In this document: in pieces, positions 51,272 through 60,272 of the stretch
Numbering within the stretch: the stretch's first letter is position 1
Layout: each line of letters starts with the position of its first letter
DNA from: an uncultured Verrucomicrobiota bacterium
Lineage (GTDB): Bacteria; Verrucomicrobiota; Verrucomicrobiia; Opitutales; Opitutaceae
Length of the DNA stretch: 64,000 nucleotides
Assembly: GCA_903904685.1 (NCBI GenBank)
Contig: CAIVDS010000034.1
Location: 1 to 64,000, forward strand
Direction: 5' to 3'
The notes under the pieces: generated by a model
The model's database searches: none
The model's input: the letters and a program-made list of their open reading frames with translations, nothing else
What the model was told of the DNA's origin: nothing
Position numbers and translations under genes: made by a program

Positions 51272-52141
51272 TCAGCACTTCACCCGTAGCGCCGGCAACC
51301 GCTCGCGCTGGTTCCATATCAATGCAGCCAACGGCAGCGCTTCCCAGTAGCGTCTCCAAAATTTACGGGGATTGCGCAACAGCCGGAGTAACCCGCCCAG
51401 CACGAGTTTGTCCGCCCAAGGCGGAATGTTCGCCTGCCCACCGGTGAGAAACGCAATGGCGGCGCCGAGGCATAAAATACCCGGCTGACAGCTCTTCAGT
51501 TGCTTGCGAAGCGCGAAGCCCAGCCGCTCCTGCACTCCGCCGCCGATGGCCAATATCACGACCTTCGGACGCCGCGCCTCGATACGCCGGAGCAATTCGC
51601 AGTCCTCGATTCCACCGGAGCCATAATGCGGTGCGATATATGTATCTTCTTGTGTCGTCGGAAACCCCTGAGCGTTCAGCCAACTCCGATTGCGCACATC
51701 CTCCTCGCTCGAAGGCATGACCCAAAAGATCGCGCCGGGCTCTTTGAGCTCAGGCCGCGCCAACACCGCGCGTAGAAATTTAAGACCTGAATGACGCGGC
51801 AGCTTTTCGCCCGTAAACGCGCGCCAGAGCAGCACCATGTAACCCGAATCCGTCAGCACGAGATCGGCCGTGGTCAACGCCTCGCGATAGGCGGTCGATT
51901 GCACGAGATCGACCGCCAGCCCGGGCGCGGATGGCGCAACGACGAGGCGGGCGGCGATCGGCCACACCAAACCTGAACCCGCAGACTTGCGATCCGAAGA
52001 AATAGTCTTTTCAGGTTTCAAGTCTCCCGTTTTAGGTCGTCCTACGCTTCGCTCCACCGCCTCATCCAGCGCACCGGTGAAAAAATCCACGCCAAGAATA
52101 CGGCGCGTGTTTGCAGGTGAAGTATCTGGATTCAAAGTCAC
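51272..52141 (-). CDS. WecG/TagA/CpsF-family glycosyltransferase
   Basis: 289 aa; 'RILGVDFFTGALDEAVERSV', 'ALTTADLVLTDSGYMVLLWRAFTG', 'KVVILAIGGGVQERLGFALRK'. Confidence 0.88.
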   Translation of the reverse strand: MTLNPDTSPANTRRILGVDFFTGALDEAVERSVGRPKTGDLKPEKTISSDRKSAGSGLVWPIAARLVVAPSAPGLAVDLVQSTAYREALTTADLVLTDSGYMVLLWRAFTGEKLPRHSGLKFLRAVLARPELKEPGAIFWVMPSSEEDVRNRSWLNAQGFPTTQEDTYIAPHYGSGGIEDCELLRRIEARRPKVVILAIGGGVQERLGFALRKQLKSCQPGILCLGAAIAFLTGGQANIPPWADKLVLGGLLRLLRNPRKFWRRYWEALPLAALIWNQRERLPALRVKC

Positions 52142-52223
52142 GCGACTGATTCAACCCCTGCATCCATTGACGTCGAGCTTTGGTTCATGTTTTTGCGCGG
52201 GTCGCCTGGGATACGTTGAGTCC

Positions 52224-54212
52224 TCACCGAGCCGTCATAATCGACAGTCGCACCTCTACCGGGTCATTCGGCTTCTGAAAATAAAATCTCAGATGAACCT
52301 CTTTGATTTTTGATGGTTTGAACGATACATTCGCTCCGGAGCGACCCCAAAAATAGGGATGAAAATCGGCCAGGTTTAGCCACACATCCGGCGATGGCTG
52401 CTGATAGCCCATGCCCATGTTTTCCCAAACCGTGAAACGCCGGCCCGCGCCATCGACCAGATCAACCCGCACCACGAACTCCCGCGACATTGTCCGACTG
52501 AGCTGCAATCGTAGAAAACCCTCCTTCGGCAATCCGGCCACTGCGGCAACCGCTTGTGTGGGCGCCAAGGGATCATGCATGGCCTTTTCCACCCAGAAGA
52601 TCGTGCTCTCGCCGTCGTCCGACGCGCTTGCCTTCAACCCGTTCATGATTGTCCAGGGTGCGGCGGTCTCTCCCGGCACTGAATCGGCGACCAACGGGAA
52701 CTGCACCGTGTCTTCCTTGTACGGCGTCAGCGCAAGAGGCTCCACCCTCAACATCGTCTGCCTGGGATCGCGCTCCAACCCGAAAAACACCGGCGAACAC
52801 CGCCCCGCCTCATCGGTAAATTCCGCCGACCAATCCTCGCGAAAATAGTCTGGTGTCAGAGGGTAAAAAGCCGCCGGCACTTCAATCTGTCCTCCCGCCG
52901 GAATGACCAGTTCGCCGGTCCGCCATCCACCATTCGACGCTTGGTCCAACCCGGAGGACTCGAACCGCACCTGCCTTGACGCATGGCCCGCGACCCGGCC
53001 ATGAACCGGTCGATCGCCGAAGTTATACAGACGCAACACACCCTTGATCGGCTGGTCGAACCGGAAACGATATGTGCCAGATACCTTGTGCGGTACCGTC
53101 GTCGCATTATCCGGCAACCATTGCATCACGATACAGGTGGGATGCACCAGCTCGCGCACCAACGGCTTCGATCCCAAGGCATGATCCCGCGTGTAGTCCG
53201 CATACGCCTGCCAGGCGGGCAAGGGCTGGCTGGGTGACACCGTCAGCGCATGCGCATCCCCTTTGTGGACCAGAATGAAGGACATGAACACCGCCACTTC
53301 GCGCCCCGCACGGGCCTGCCTCGCTGTCTCCACGGTGAAAGCCGCCTGTAACGCCCGCCGCTCCGGATTAAGAAAATCGTTCGGCGACACCGCATTGATC
53401 CCGCACTCGGTGATCCAAAGCGGCAGGGCCAATGCCGGTGGAGGCCGAGGCTGGCCCACTCCCGGACGCCCATGCCGGGCCTCGATTCCAGAGGGAGGAA
53501 ACGCCGACCTCACCGCCTCCCGGTGCGCCGCGATGACGCCCGCAAGATCGGCGGCGTACCCGTAAAAATGAAAATTATAAGCATCCGTGTAATCCAACAA
53601 GCCGTTGCGCATGGCTCGTTGCCACCAAGGTCCCGGCGGCAACGCCAACGCCCCCATCAACACCACGGTGCGCTTACCGATCGAGGTGGCGCCATCGTGC
53701 AACCCCAGATACATGGCCTTGTTGTAGGCCGCCAGTCTGTCCGGCAAATCACGGCAATACCCGACGTCCGGCTCTCCCGTGAGCTCCCACGCATCCACCA
53801 GATCCGCAAAGTCTCGCCCTTGACGAAAGGCTCCCGTGTAAACCGCCCGCAAGTCTTCTGGCAGCTGGTTCCCCGATTGTTGCGGAACCACCGAGGGAGG
53901 CCCGCCCGCAAAAGCCACCACCCGCAAGCCGGCGGCGTGCATGGCTTGATAACGCACCATGATCTTTGTGTCAGGAATATCACCTTCCACTCCCCCTTGC
54001 CAGACTTGGCGTTCCCTCACCCAACGAACGCCCGACCCCTGTAACAACCGTACGTAGGCGGCGAAATCCTCTTTAGATGGGACAAAGCACGTCAGGCAGC
54101 CATCAACGCCCCAAGCCGATGCGGGTTCGTCCGCCGCCAAGGAAACAGTCAGCAACAACACCGAGATTAGAGGGCGGGAAAATCTGACAGCCAAACGGGT
54201 CATTACGGCCAT
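52224..54212 (-). CDS. Secreted glycosidase-like protein in polysaccharide locus
   Basis: 662 aa; signal peptide; GH39/GH5-like 'VDAWELTGEPDVGYCRDLP', 'LPLWITECGINAV', C-terminal beta-rich region. Confidence 0.65.
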   Translation of the reverse strand: MAVMTRLAVRFSRPLISVLLLTVSLAADEPASAWGVDGCLTCFVPSKEDFAAYVRLLQGSGVRWVRERQVWQGGVEGDIPDTKIMVRYQAMHAAGLRVVAFAGGPPSVVPQQSGNQLPEDLRAVYTGAFRQGRDFADLVDAWELTGEPDVGYCRDLPDRLAAYNKAMYLGLHDGATSIGKRTVVLMGALALPPGPWWQRAMRNGLLDYTDAYNFHFYGYAADLAGVIAAHREAVRSAFPPSGIEARHGRPGVGQPRPPPALALPLWITECGINAVSPNDFLNPERRALQAAFTVETARQARAGREVAVFMSFILVHKGDAHALTVSPSQPLPAWQAYADYTRDHALGSKPLVRELVHPTCIVMQWLPDNATTVPHKVSGTYRFRFDQPIKGVLRLYNFGDRPVHGRVAGHASRQVRFESSGLDQASNGGWRTGELVIPAGGQIEVPAAFYPLTPDYFREDWSAEFTDEAGRCSPVFFGLERDPRQTMLRVEPLALTPYKEDTVQFPLVADSVPGETAAPWTIMNGLKASASDDGESTIFWVEKAMHDPLAPTQAVAAVAGLPKEGFLRLQLSRTMSREFVVRVDLVDGAGRRFTVWENMGMGYQQPSPDVWLNLADFHPYFWGRSGANVSFKPSKIKEVHLRFYFQKPNDPVEVRLSIMTAR

Positions 54213-54412
54213 AGATATCGATTACCCCATACTTTTGCCGACCTCCATCTCATACTATAAAAATGGTATTTACATGACGTTGTGGTCACCGATGGCATCA
54301 TAGATCATGGTCGCGATTTTGGACAGCTGTTGCGCCGCCCAAAGTGGCGGAGTAGTGATTGCTTCTTCCTCGTCCGTGGTTAGGGCTGTTGAAATACTTC
54401 CCCGTACGTACC

Positions 54413-55486
54413 ATGACCATGAATTCCCGTGAACGCATGCTGGCAGCGATCAACCGCCAGTCGGTTGACCGCATTCCCACCGATATCTGGGCGACCGAAG
54501 AAGTCTGGGCCAAGCTCCGACGGCATTTTGGTTCGAACGAGGAGGCCATGGCCGGACTGCACATCGACGGTATGACTCACATCAGCCCCATCTATGTCGG
54601 TCCCCCGCCGCCGCCGATGCCGGAGGGAGAATCGGCTAATTTTTGGGGCATGCGGCACAAGCTTGTGCCGCATAACGGCGGCACCTACAATGAGCAGGTT
54701 TTCTATCCGCTCGCCGAGGCCCGGACGGTCGCCGATCTCGATGCCTACGTCTGGCCGCAGGCGGATTGGTTCGACTATTCCCAGCTGAAGGGGGCGGCCG
54801 AGACCGCCCGGCGGGAGCGCGTGGTGCATTGCGGCTACATGGCGCCGTTTTACTTTCACAATCTGCTCCGCGGACTGGAGCTGTCGCTGGAGGATGTCCT
54901 GTTGGAGCCTGAACTCAGCCATGAGATCATCCGGAGAATCAGCGATTTCTTCTACGCCCACCACCGTCGGATGTTTGAAGTGTGCGAGGGGCTGATCGAC
55001 GTGGCCCAGGTCACCGACGATCTCGGCAGCCAGACAGGCCCTTTGATCAGCCTGAAGGTGTATCGCGAATTCTACGCGCCGCAGCACAAGCGCTTCATCG
55101 ATCTCTGCCACGAATTCGGCGTGAAAGTCATGCATCACGACGACGGCGATTGCCGGCCGTTCCTGCCGTTGCTGGTGGATATGGGCATCGACATGCTCAA
55201 CCCAATCCAATGGAACTGCCCCGGCATGGATATGCGCGAGCTCAAGGCGGAGTTTGGCCAGCGCATCTGCTTCCATGGGGGCATCGAAAACCAGAGCATT
55301 CTGCCGTTCGGCACACCGGATGAAGTGCGCGCCGAAGTGCGGCACTGCATCGACAGTCTCGCGAGCGACGGCCGCGGTTATATTTTGGCGCCTTGCCACA
55401 ACATTCAGGTCGTAACCCCCGTGGAGAACATTGTCGCGATGTATGACGAGGCGTGGCGATATGGGAGCCTGATCGGGCAGCGCTGA
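54413..55486 (+). CDS. Uroporphyrinogen decarboxylase (URO-D) family protein
   Basis: 358 aa from ATG 54413; 'MNSRERMLAAINRQSVDRIPTDIW', 'FHGGIENQSILPFGTPDEVRAEVRHCIDSLASDGRGYILAPCHNIQVVTPVENIVAMYDEA'. Confidence 0.9.
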   Translation: MTMNSRERMLAAINRQSVDRIPTDIWATEEVWAKLRRHFGSNEEAMAGLHIDGMTHISPIYVGPPPPPMPEGESANFWGMRHKLVPHNGGTYNEQVFYPLAEARTVADLDAYVWPQADWFDYSQLKGAAETARRERVVHCGYMAPFYFHNLLRGLELSLEDVLLEPELSHEIIRRISDFFYAHHRRMFEVCEGLIDVAQVTDDLGSQTGPLISLKVYREFYAPQHKRFIDLCHEFGVKVMHHDDGDCRPFLPLLVDMGIDMLNPIQWNCPGMDMRELKAEFGQRICFHGGIENQSILPFGTPDEVRAEVRHCIDSLASDGRGYILAPCHNIQVVTPVENIVAMYDEAWRYGSLIGQR

Positions 55487-55599
55487 GGGATCGAGACGAG
55501 TTTCATCAATGATCATCGCGTAACAAGCCGACGCGCGCATCCAGGCAAGCGGGCTAGCGGGTCCCATCCTACCTGCCAGAAGTATTCAGCCGATTGGTA

Positions 55600-57216
55600 T
55601 TACGGCTCCAGGTAAACGCTCTTGAGCGGGTGGAGGTCGAGCGGGTTGCCATACCAGCCTTTGACGGAGGGTTGGCAGAGATAATTCCGCCGCATGAAGC
55701 AAAGCGGGGCGAGGGGCATTTCATCGATGAGAATGCGTTCAGCTTCGCGGTAGAGGGCGTAGCGGCGGGAGTTATCGCCGGTGGCGCGCGCCTCGGCGAT
55801 CAACCGGTCGTAAGCGGGGCTCGACCAACCGGTGTTGTTGTTGCCACTTTCGCGCGTCATCAGCTCCAGAAAGGTGCTTGGGTCGAGGTAGTCGCCGACC
55901 CATCCGTAGGAGGCGAGATCGTATTGGTGGTTGTGCACGGAGTCGCTGAACACCCGGCCTTCCTGATTTACGATGGAGATGTTGAGGCCAAGCTGGGTCA
56001 ACCACATCTGTTGGATGGCTTCGCTGAAAAGTGAGTTGCCGCCTTTTGAAGCCATGAGCTCGAGATGGGGAAATCCGGTTCCGTTGGGAAATCCTGCCTC
56101 GGCGAGCAGACGGCGCGCCTCGTTCACGTCTTCCTTCAGGTAGGTGCCCGCGTCGTAACCGGCGATGCCGGGCGGCGTGAGATTGTAGGCGGGAATGCGT
56201 CCGCCTTTGAGCACGCGTTCGGTAAGCGCCTTGCGGTCGATGACGAGAGTCAGGGCGCGGCGGATACGAGCGTCGTCAAGGGGCGGCTTTGTGGTGTTGA
56301 ACAGGATGTAGGTGGTCGCGAAGGTGGATTCTTGGCGCAGGAGCTTCGGTTGGTCGCGTTGATAGGTCGCGATTTTGTCAACCGGAAGGCCGGCGGTGAT
56401 GTGGAGCTGGCCCGAGCGAAAGGCGGCTTCTTCGGTGGCGCGGTCCTCGATGGGGTAAAAATCAATCTCGTGCGCACGAACCGCCGCCTGATTCCAATAG
56501 GCGGGATTTTTGACAAGGCGGATGACTTGGTGAGGTTCCCAAGCAGCCAAGGTGAATGCGCCGTTGCCAACGTAGTTGCCGGGCCGCGTCCAGAGTGTGC
56601 CGCGCTGGTCCATCTTGCCGAATTTTTCAATGGTGCCCCGGTGCACGGGAAACCACGCCTGATGCATCACGAGCGCCGGCAAGTAGGGCACGGGATTTTG
56701 CAGTAAGAGCACGAGTGTGTGATCGTCGGTCGCATGCACGCCGACCTGGCTGAAATTTTTCAATTGGCCGTTGTTGTAGCTCTCGGCGCCTGCGAGGCAA
56801 AACAGCATGTAGGCGTATTCGGAAGCGAGGTTGGGTGAAAGGATACGCTGGTAGGCATAAACGAAATCACGGGCGGTCACCGCGCCGCCGTTGGACCAGC
56901 GGGCATCGGCGCGCAGGTGAAACGTCCAGATGCGCTGGTCGGCAGAACTGTCCCAGCTCTTGGCCACGGCGGGCGTGGGATGGGCGGTCTGGGGATCCAT
57001 CGCGGTGAGTCCTTCCATTAATCCCATCACAATCTGTGCGTCCGTGATGGTGGTGATGAGCTGCGGGTCCAGGTCCGACGGTTCCGAACCATTGCCGATA
57101 TGGATCGTCTGAGTGCGGTCGCCGACCGACACGCGGGTTTCGCGCGGGCTGCAGCCTGTCGTGAGGAACAGGCCTAGTGTGGCGATTAAGAAAAGAATGG
57201 TTTGGCGAAAAGGCAT
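55600..57216 (-). CDS. Oligopeptide ABC transporter substrate-binding lipoprotein (OppA-like)
   Basis: 538 aa; lipobox 'LTTGC'; 'GSEPSDLDPQLITTITDAQIVMGLMEGLTAMDP'. Confidence 0.93.
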   Translation of the reverse strand: MPFRQTILFLIATLGLFLTTGCSPRETRVSVGDRTQTIHIGNGSEPSDLDPQLITTITDAQIVMGLMEGLTAMDPQTAHPTPAVAKSWDSSADQRIWTFHLRADARWSNGGAVTARDFVYAYQRILSPNLASEYAYMLFCLAGAESYNNGQLKNFSQVGVHATDDHTLVLLLQNPVPYLPALVMHQAWFPVHRGTIEKFGKMDQRGTLWTRPGNYVGNGAFTLAAWEPHQVIRLVKNPAYWNQAAVRAHEIDFYPIEDRATEEAAFRSGQLHITAGLPVDKIATYQRDQPKLLRQESTFATTYILFNTTKPPLDDARIRRALTLVIDRKALTERVLKGGRIPAYNLTPPGIAGYDAGTYLKEDVNEARRLLAEAGFPNGTGFPHLELMASKGGNSLFSEAIQQMWLTQLGLNISIVNQEGRVFSDSVHNHQYDLASYGWVGDYLDPSTFLELMTRESGNNNTGWSSPAYDRLIAEARATGDNSRRYALYREAERILIDEMPLAPLCFMRRNYLCQPSVKGWYGNPLDLHPLKSVYLEP

Positions 57217-57234
57217 GGGATGGTGGTGAACAAT

Positions 57235-57266
57235 AAAAAAGCTACGCGGACGAAGCGTAGCTTTTT
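57235..57266 (-). terminator. Terminator hairpin (could act on both strands)
   Basis: aaaaaagctacgcggacgaagcgtagctttttg; stem gctacgc/gcgtagc. Confidence 0.85.
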
Positions 57267-57294
57267 GAAAAGCCGAAGCGGCGGCTGGTGCTGG

Positions 57295-58113
57295 TTATTT
57301 TTTGGAGCTGGCGGCGAGGACGTCGTCGAGCTGCTTCTGGATGTCGTTCATCTTGGTCACGAGCTCCTGTTCCTTTTTCTCGCGCTCGGTGCTGTTGATG
57401 ATGCTGAACTGCGAGGCGTCCTTGATGACGTTGGCCGGCAGGGAGAGCAGGCGGGTGAGCACGCCCTGGTCCTTGAGGGAACTCAGGTAGAGCGCGGTAA
57501 CCTCGTGAGAAAGGGCGAGGGACTGTTGCGCGACGGCCTGCGACTGGCTGAGGTTGTTGACGAGCACTTGGTTTTTGGCGAGCTCGGCGGTCAGCACGGA
57601 GCCCACCTGATCGACGATCTTCTGACTGTAGTTGGCGAGTGACTCGCGGGTGAGGTTTTGGTCCTTGGCGATGTCGGCAAGGATGGGTTGGATTTTCGTG
57701 TTGAGACGATCGGAGACTTTGTCCACCTGCTCGTTTTGGAGGCGCTCGGCTTCCTCGGGAGTCTTGGGCAGTGGATTGAACGGCTGGATCTTTTGTGCGA
57801 TGGCGGACGCGAGTTGGTCAACTTTGGCGGCATTGGTCTTGGCAAATTCCTCGTCGGTCATGAGTGCGTCGGCGGAGCGTTTGGCGATGGCGTCCTTGAG
57901 CAGGGTGTTGACGGCCTCGATCTGGCGGCGCGTCTGCTCGGCGGAGGCTTGAAGCTCGGCGGCGTGTTGCTCTTTGAGATCGGTGATCTCGCGCTGGCGG
58001 GTTTTGTTAAGGTCGGGAATGACCTTGAAATTGACGTAGCATCCGAGAACGAGGCCGACGAGAAGGACGGTCGCGAGGATTGCCGGAAGTTGTTCCTTAA
58101 GTTTTTGCCACAT
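57295..58113 (-). CDS. Single-TM coiled-coil protein, function unknown
   Basis: 272 aa; N-terminal TM 'LPAILATVLLVGLVLGCYV', long alpha-helical charged remainder. Confidence 0.75.
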   Translation of the reverse strand: MWQKLKEQLPAILATVLLVGLVLGCYVNFKVIPDLNKTRQREITDLKEQHAAELQASAEQTRRQIEAVNTLLKDAIAKRSADALMTDEEFAKTNAAKVDQLASAIAQKIQPFNPLPKTPEEAERLQNEQVDKVSDRLNTKIQPILADIAKDQNLTRESLANYSQKIVDQVGSVLTAELAKNQVLVNNLSQSQAVAQQSLALSHEVTALYLSSLKDQGVLTRLLSLPANVIKDASQFSIINSTEREKKEQELVTKMNDIQKQLDDVLAASSKK

Positions 58114-58228
58114 GGATGAGTTGGGTGAAGTGAATAAAAGCTAGAAGAATGCCGGATAAAAGCAATGTCATCATGGATGACGGGGTTTACGGTTGTTTTT
58201 CGTCTGTGCCTGCACACGGTTTCGCTCC

Positions 58229-58552
58229 ATGAGCTTGAACCGCACCGAGCAGATGGTGTTTGATTATGTGCAGAAGAACCTCGATGAGAAACGACACTGG
58301 CAGGACAAGGTGAGCATGATTTCCGCACGGGCTTGCGATCCGCAAGGAGCGGCGGTGTCGTTGGAGGAGGAATTATGGCGATATCTCGAAGAACGTTCGG
58401 CGGTGGCGTCACCATTTCGTGAAATTGCCCAGCGCGAAGGGCTTCGGCGCACAAGCCTGCGCAATCTGGCGGAATACCTTTTCCGTCTTTGGGCCCCTGT
58501 CAAAGCCAAGGGGAAAAGTGCAGGCGACGCGCCGTCACTGCCTTACGCATGA
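58229..58552 (+). CDS. Hypothetical protein, possible HTH
   Basis: 108 aa from ATG 58229; 'REIAQREGLRRTSLRNLAEYLFRLW'. Confidence 0.5.
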   Translation: MSLNRTEQMVFDYVQKNLDEKRHWQDKVSMISARACDPQGAAVSLEEELWRYLEERSAVASPFREIAQREGLRRTSLRNLAEYLFRLWAPVKAKGKSAGDAPSLPYA

Positions 58553-58590
58553 GGCAACTTCTCTGATACGTCGCCTCGTAATGACTTCAA

Positions 58591-58616
58591 AAGCCCCGGG
58601 CTTAAGCCCGGGGCTT
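58591..58616. repeat. Perfect 26-bp palindrome, probable terminator hairpin
   Basis: aagccccgggctt|aagcccggggctt read directly; located between convergent genes. Confidence 0.85.
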
Positions 58617-58637
58617 CACGAAACACATTATCCCGCC

Positions 58638-59231
58638 TCACTTCTTAACGGGTCCGAGCGGCAGGATGATCTTTCCGGCCAGTTCATTGAGCACCTGGGC
58701 CAAGCCTGCGTAGATGGCGGAAAAACCGCAAACAAGCCCCTCAAAACCAGTGAAGTGCCTGAAGGCCGGACCCGCGCCGCTGTAGTCGCAGTATGCCAGC
58801 AGGAAGAACAGAACGACAAGCGTGAAAAACACTAACTGCAAAGCGCGATTCAGATACAAGGTGCCGACGAACATGACAGCAGTGAACACACCCCACAAAA
58901 CAAGAAAGGCGACCTTGGCGGTTTCATCGGTAGCGATGGCCAGACCCATTTTCGGAAGCACAATCAAGGCAACCAACGTGAGCCAGAACATGCCGTAGGA
59001 GATGAACGCCGTCGTCGCAAAGGTGTTGCCCTTTTTCCACTCCATGATGCCGGCGATGACCTGCGCGATGCCGCCATAAAAAATACCCATAGCCAAAATC
59101 ATGCTATTGAGTTCGTAGAATCCGGCATTGTGTAGATTCAACAGCACGGTGGTCATGCCGAAAGCAAGCAGTCCTAACGGGGCGGGATTGGCACTGACGT
59201 CTTTGATTTGGGTCACGGTGGGTTCGTTCAT
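58638..59231 (-). CDS. satP: Acetate/succinate transporter (GPR1/FUN34/YaaH family)
   Basis: 197 aa, 6 TM; '[24 protein letters not shown]', '[28 protein letters not shown]'. Confidence 0.93.
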   Translation of the reverse strand: MNEPTVTQIKDVSANPAPLGLLAFGMTTVLLNLHNAGFYELNSMILAMGIFYGGIAQVIAGIMEWKKGNTFATTAFISYGMFWLTLVALIVLPKMGLAIATDETAKVAFLVLWGVFTAVMFVGTLYLNRALQLVFFTLVVLFFLLAYCDYSGAGPAFRHFTGFEGLVCGFSAIYAGLAQVLNELAGKIILPLGPVKK

Positions 59232-59342
59232 AGCTGATTTCTAGGTTGTGGGGTTTTGTCCGAGCCGAATGCCGGACGGACGATTGGGACAAAATGCGAA
59301 CGCGCAAAAACGGAGCCTAAATTTTAACAGAAAGCAACCCGC

Positions 59343-60272
59343 TTAAAATGCCGGCGCCACCTCGAACCAAAACGGCGCGAATATTTCGCGGCCCGCCAGC
59401 TTCACCTGCGCCCATACGACATAGCGCCCGCCGGTGGGAATGGTGATTTTAAAAGTAAGCGCAGGGCGCATGGCGTCGGGCGGCTTGCTCAGATCGGTTT
59501 CCTTGGGGTGAAGATGCGCAAAACCGCCTAGCGCCGCATCAAATGCCACCAAATGCGCAAAGGCTCCCATCACCGGCTCCATGGCAACGCGGCCACCATC
59601 GTCGCGTGTGACGGTAAACGTGAGGTCCGCGACTTGGCGCGCGGTGATCGGCATGACGGCTGGCGCGAGCCGAAACCGATACCCCTCCACCACTGCCTCC
59701 AATGAAAGCCCGTGAGTGTTGACCGCAACCTCTCCTTTGACCGGAAGCTCCGCCACCGCATAAAGGCTTCGCGCCGTGGCGACCGGCGTGAAATCGGCGA
59801 ACACCCGATACGTTCCCGCCAGACGCGGGGTAAAGGCAAACGTCCACTCTCCCGGCCGTGCGCCAGCCTCGGGATGGATGTGCTGATAATCCCGCAATGT
59901 CGGATCGGCGATCAGCAGATGGAGCTTTCGCGTGTGCGAGACCAGCAAGTCCACCGGTCCGACAGGTTTTCCTGTGGAGGTTTTCAAAACCAACCGATAC
60001 CGCGCATCGCGTCCGGACTCCGTCGGCGCGTCGCCCGAAAGCGTCATGGCAACAGGTGATCGCACCTTGGCCACCGGGATAAATTGAGGGTTTGCCGGAT
60101 CGCAATAATCGACCATCCCCTTGCCCGGTGCGCTGAAATCCACCGGGTGCAGATTCGTGCCCGTGGGCAGTGCACGAAAACCGGCATAGAGCAGGACTGA
60201 CACGCCGGTGATCAGCGCGAGCTGCCGCCAGCGGGCGGCGTCAAGGGCGAGGATGGTTCTGCCGAGGCTCAC
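59343..60272 (-). CDS. Membrane-anchored protein with HxHPE motifs, oxidase-assembly context
   Basis: 310 aa from GTG 60272; overlaps SCO gene stop; 'DYQHIHPEAG' and 'FAHLHPKETD'. Confidence 0.75.
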   Translation of the reverse strand: MSLGRTILALDAARWRQLALITGVSVLLYAGFRALPTGTNLHPVDFSAPGKGMVDYCDPANPQFIPVAKVRSPVAMTLSGDAPTESGRDARYRLVLKTSTGKPVGPVDLLVSHTRKLHLLIADPTLRDYQHIHPEAGARPGEWTFAFTPRLAGTYRVFADFTPVATARSLYAVAELPVKGEVAVNTHGLSLEAVVEGYRFRLAPAVMPITARQVADLTFTVTRDDGGRVAMEPVMGAFAHLVAFDAALGGFAHLHPKETDLSKPPDAMRPALTFKITIPTGGRYVVWAQVKLAGREIFAPFWFEVAPAF

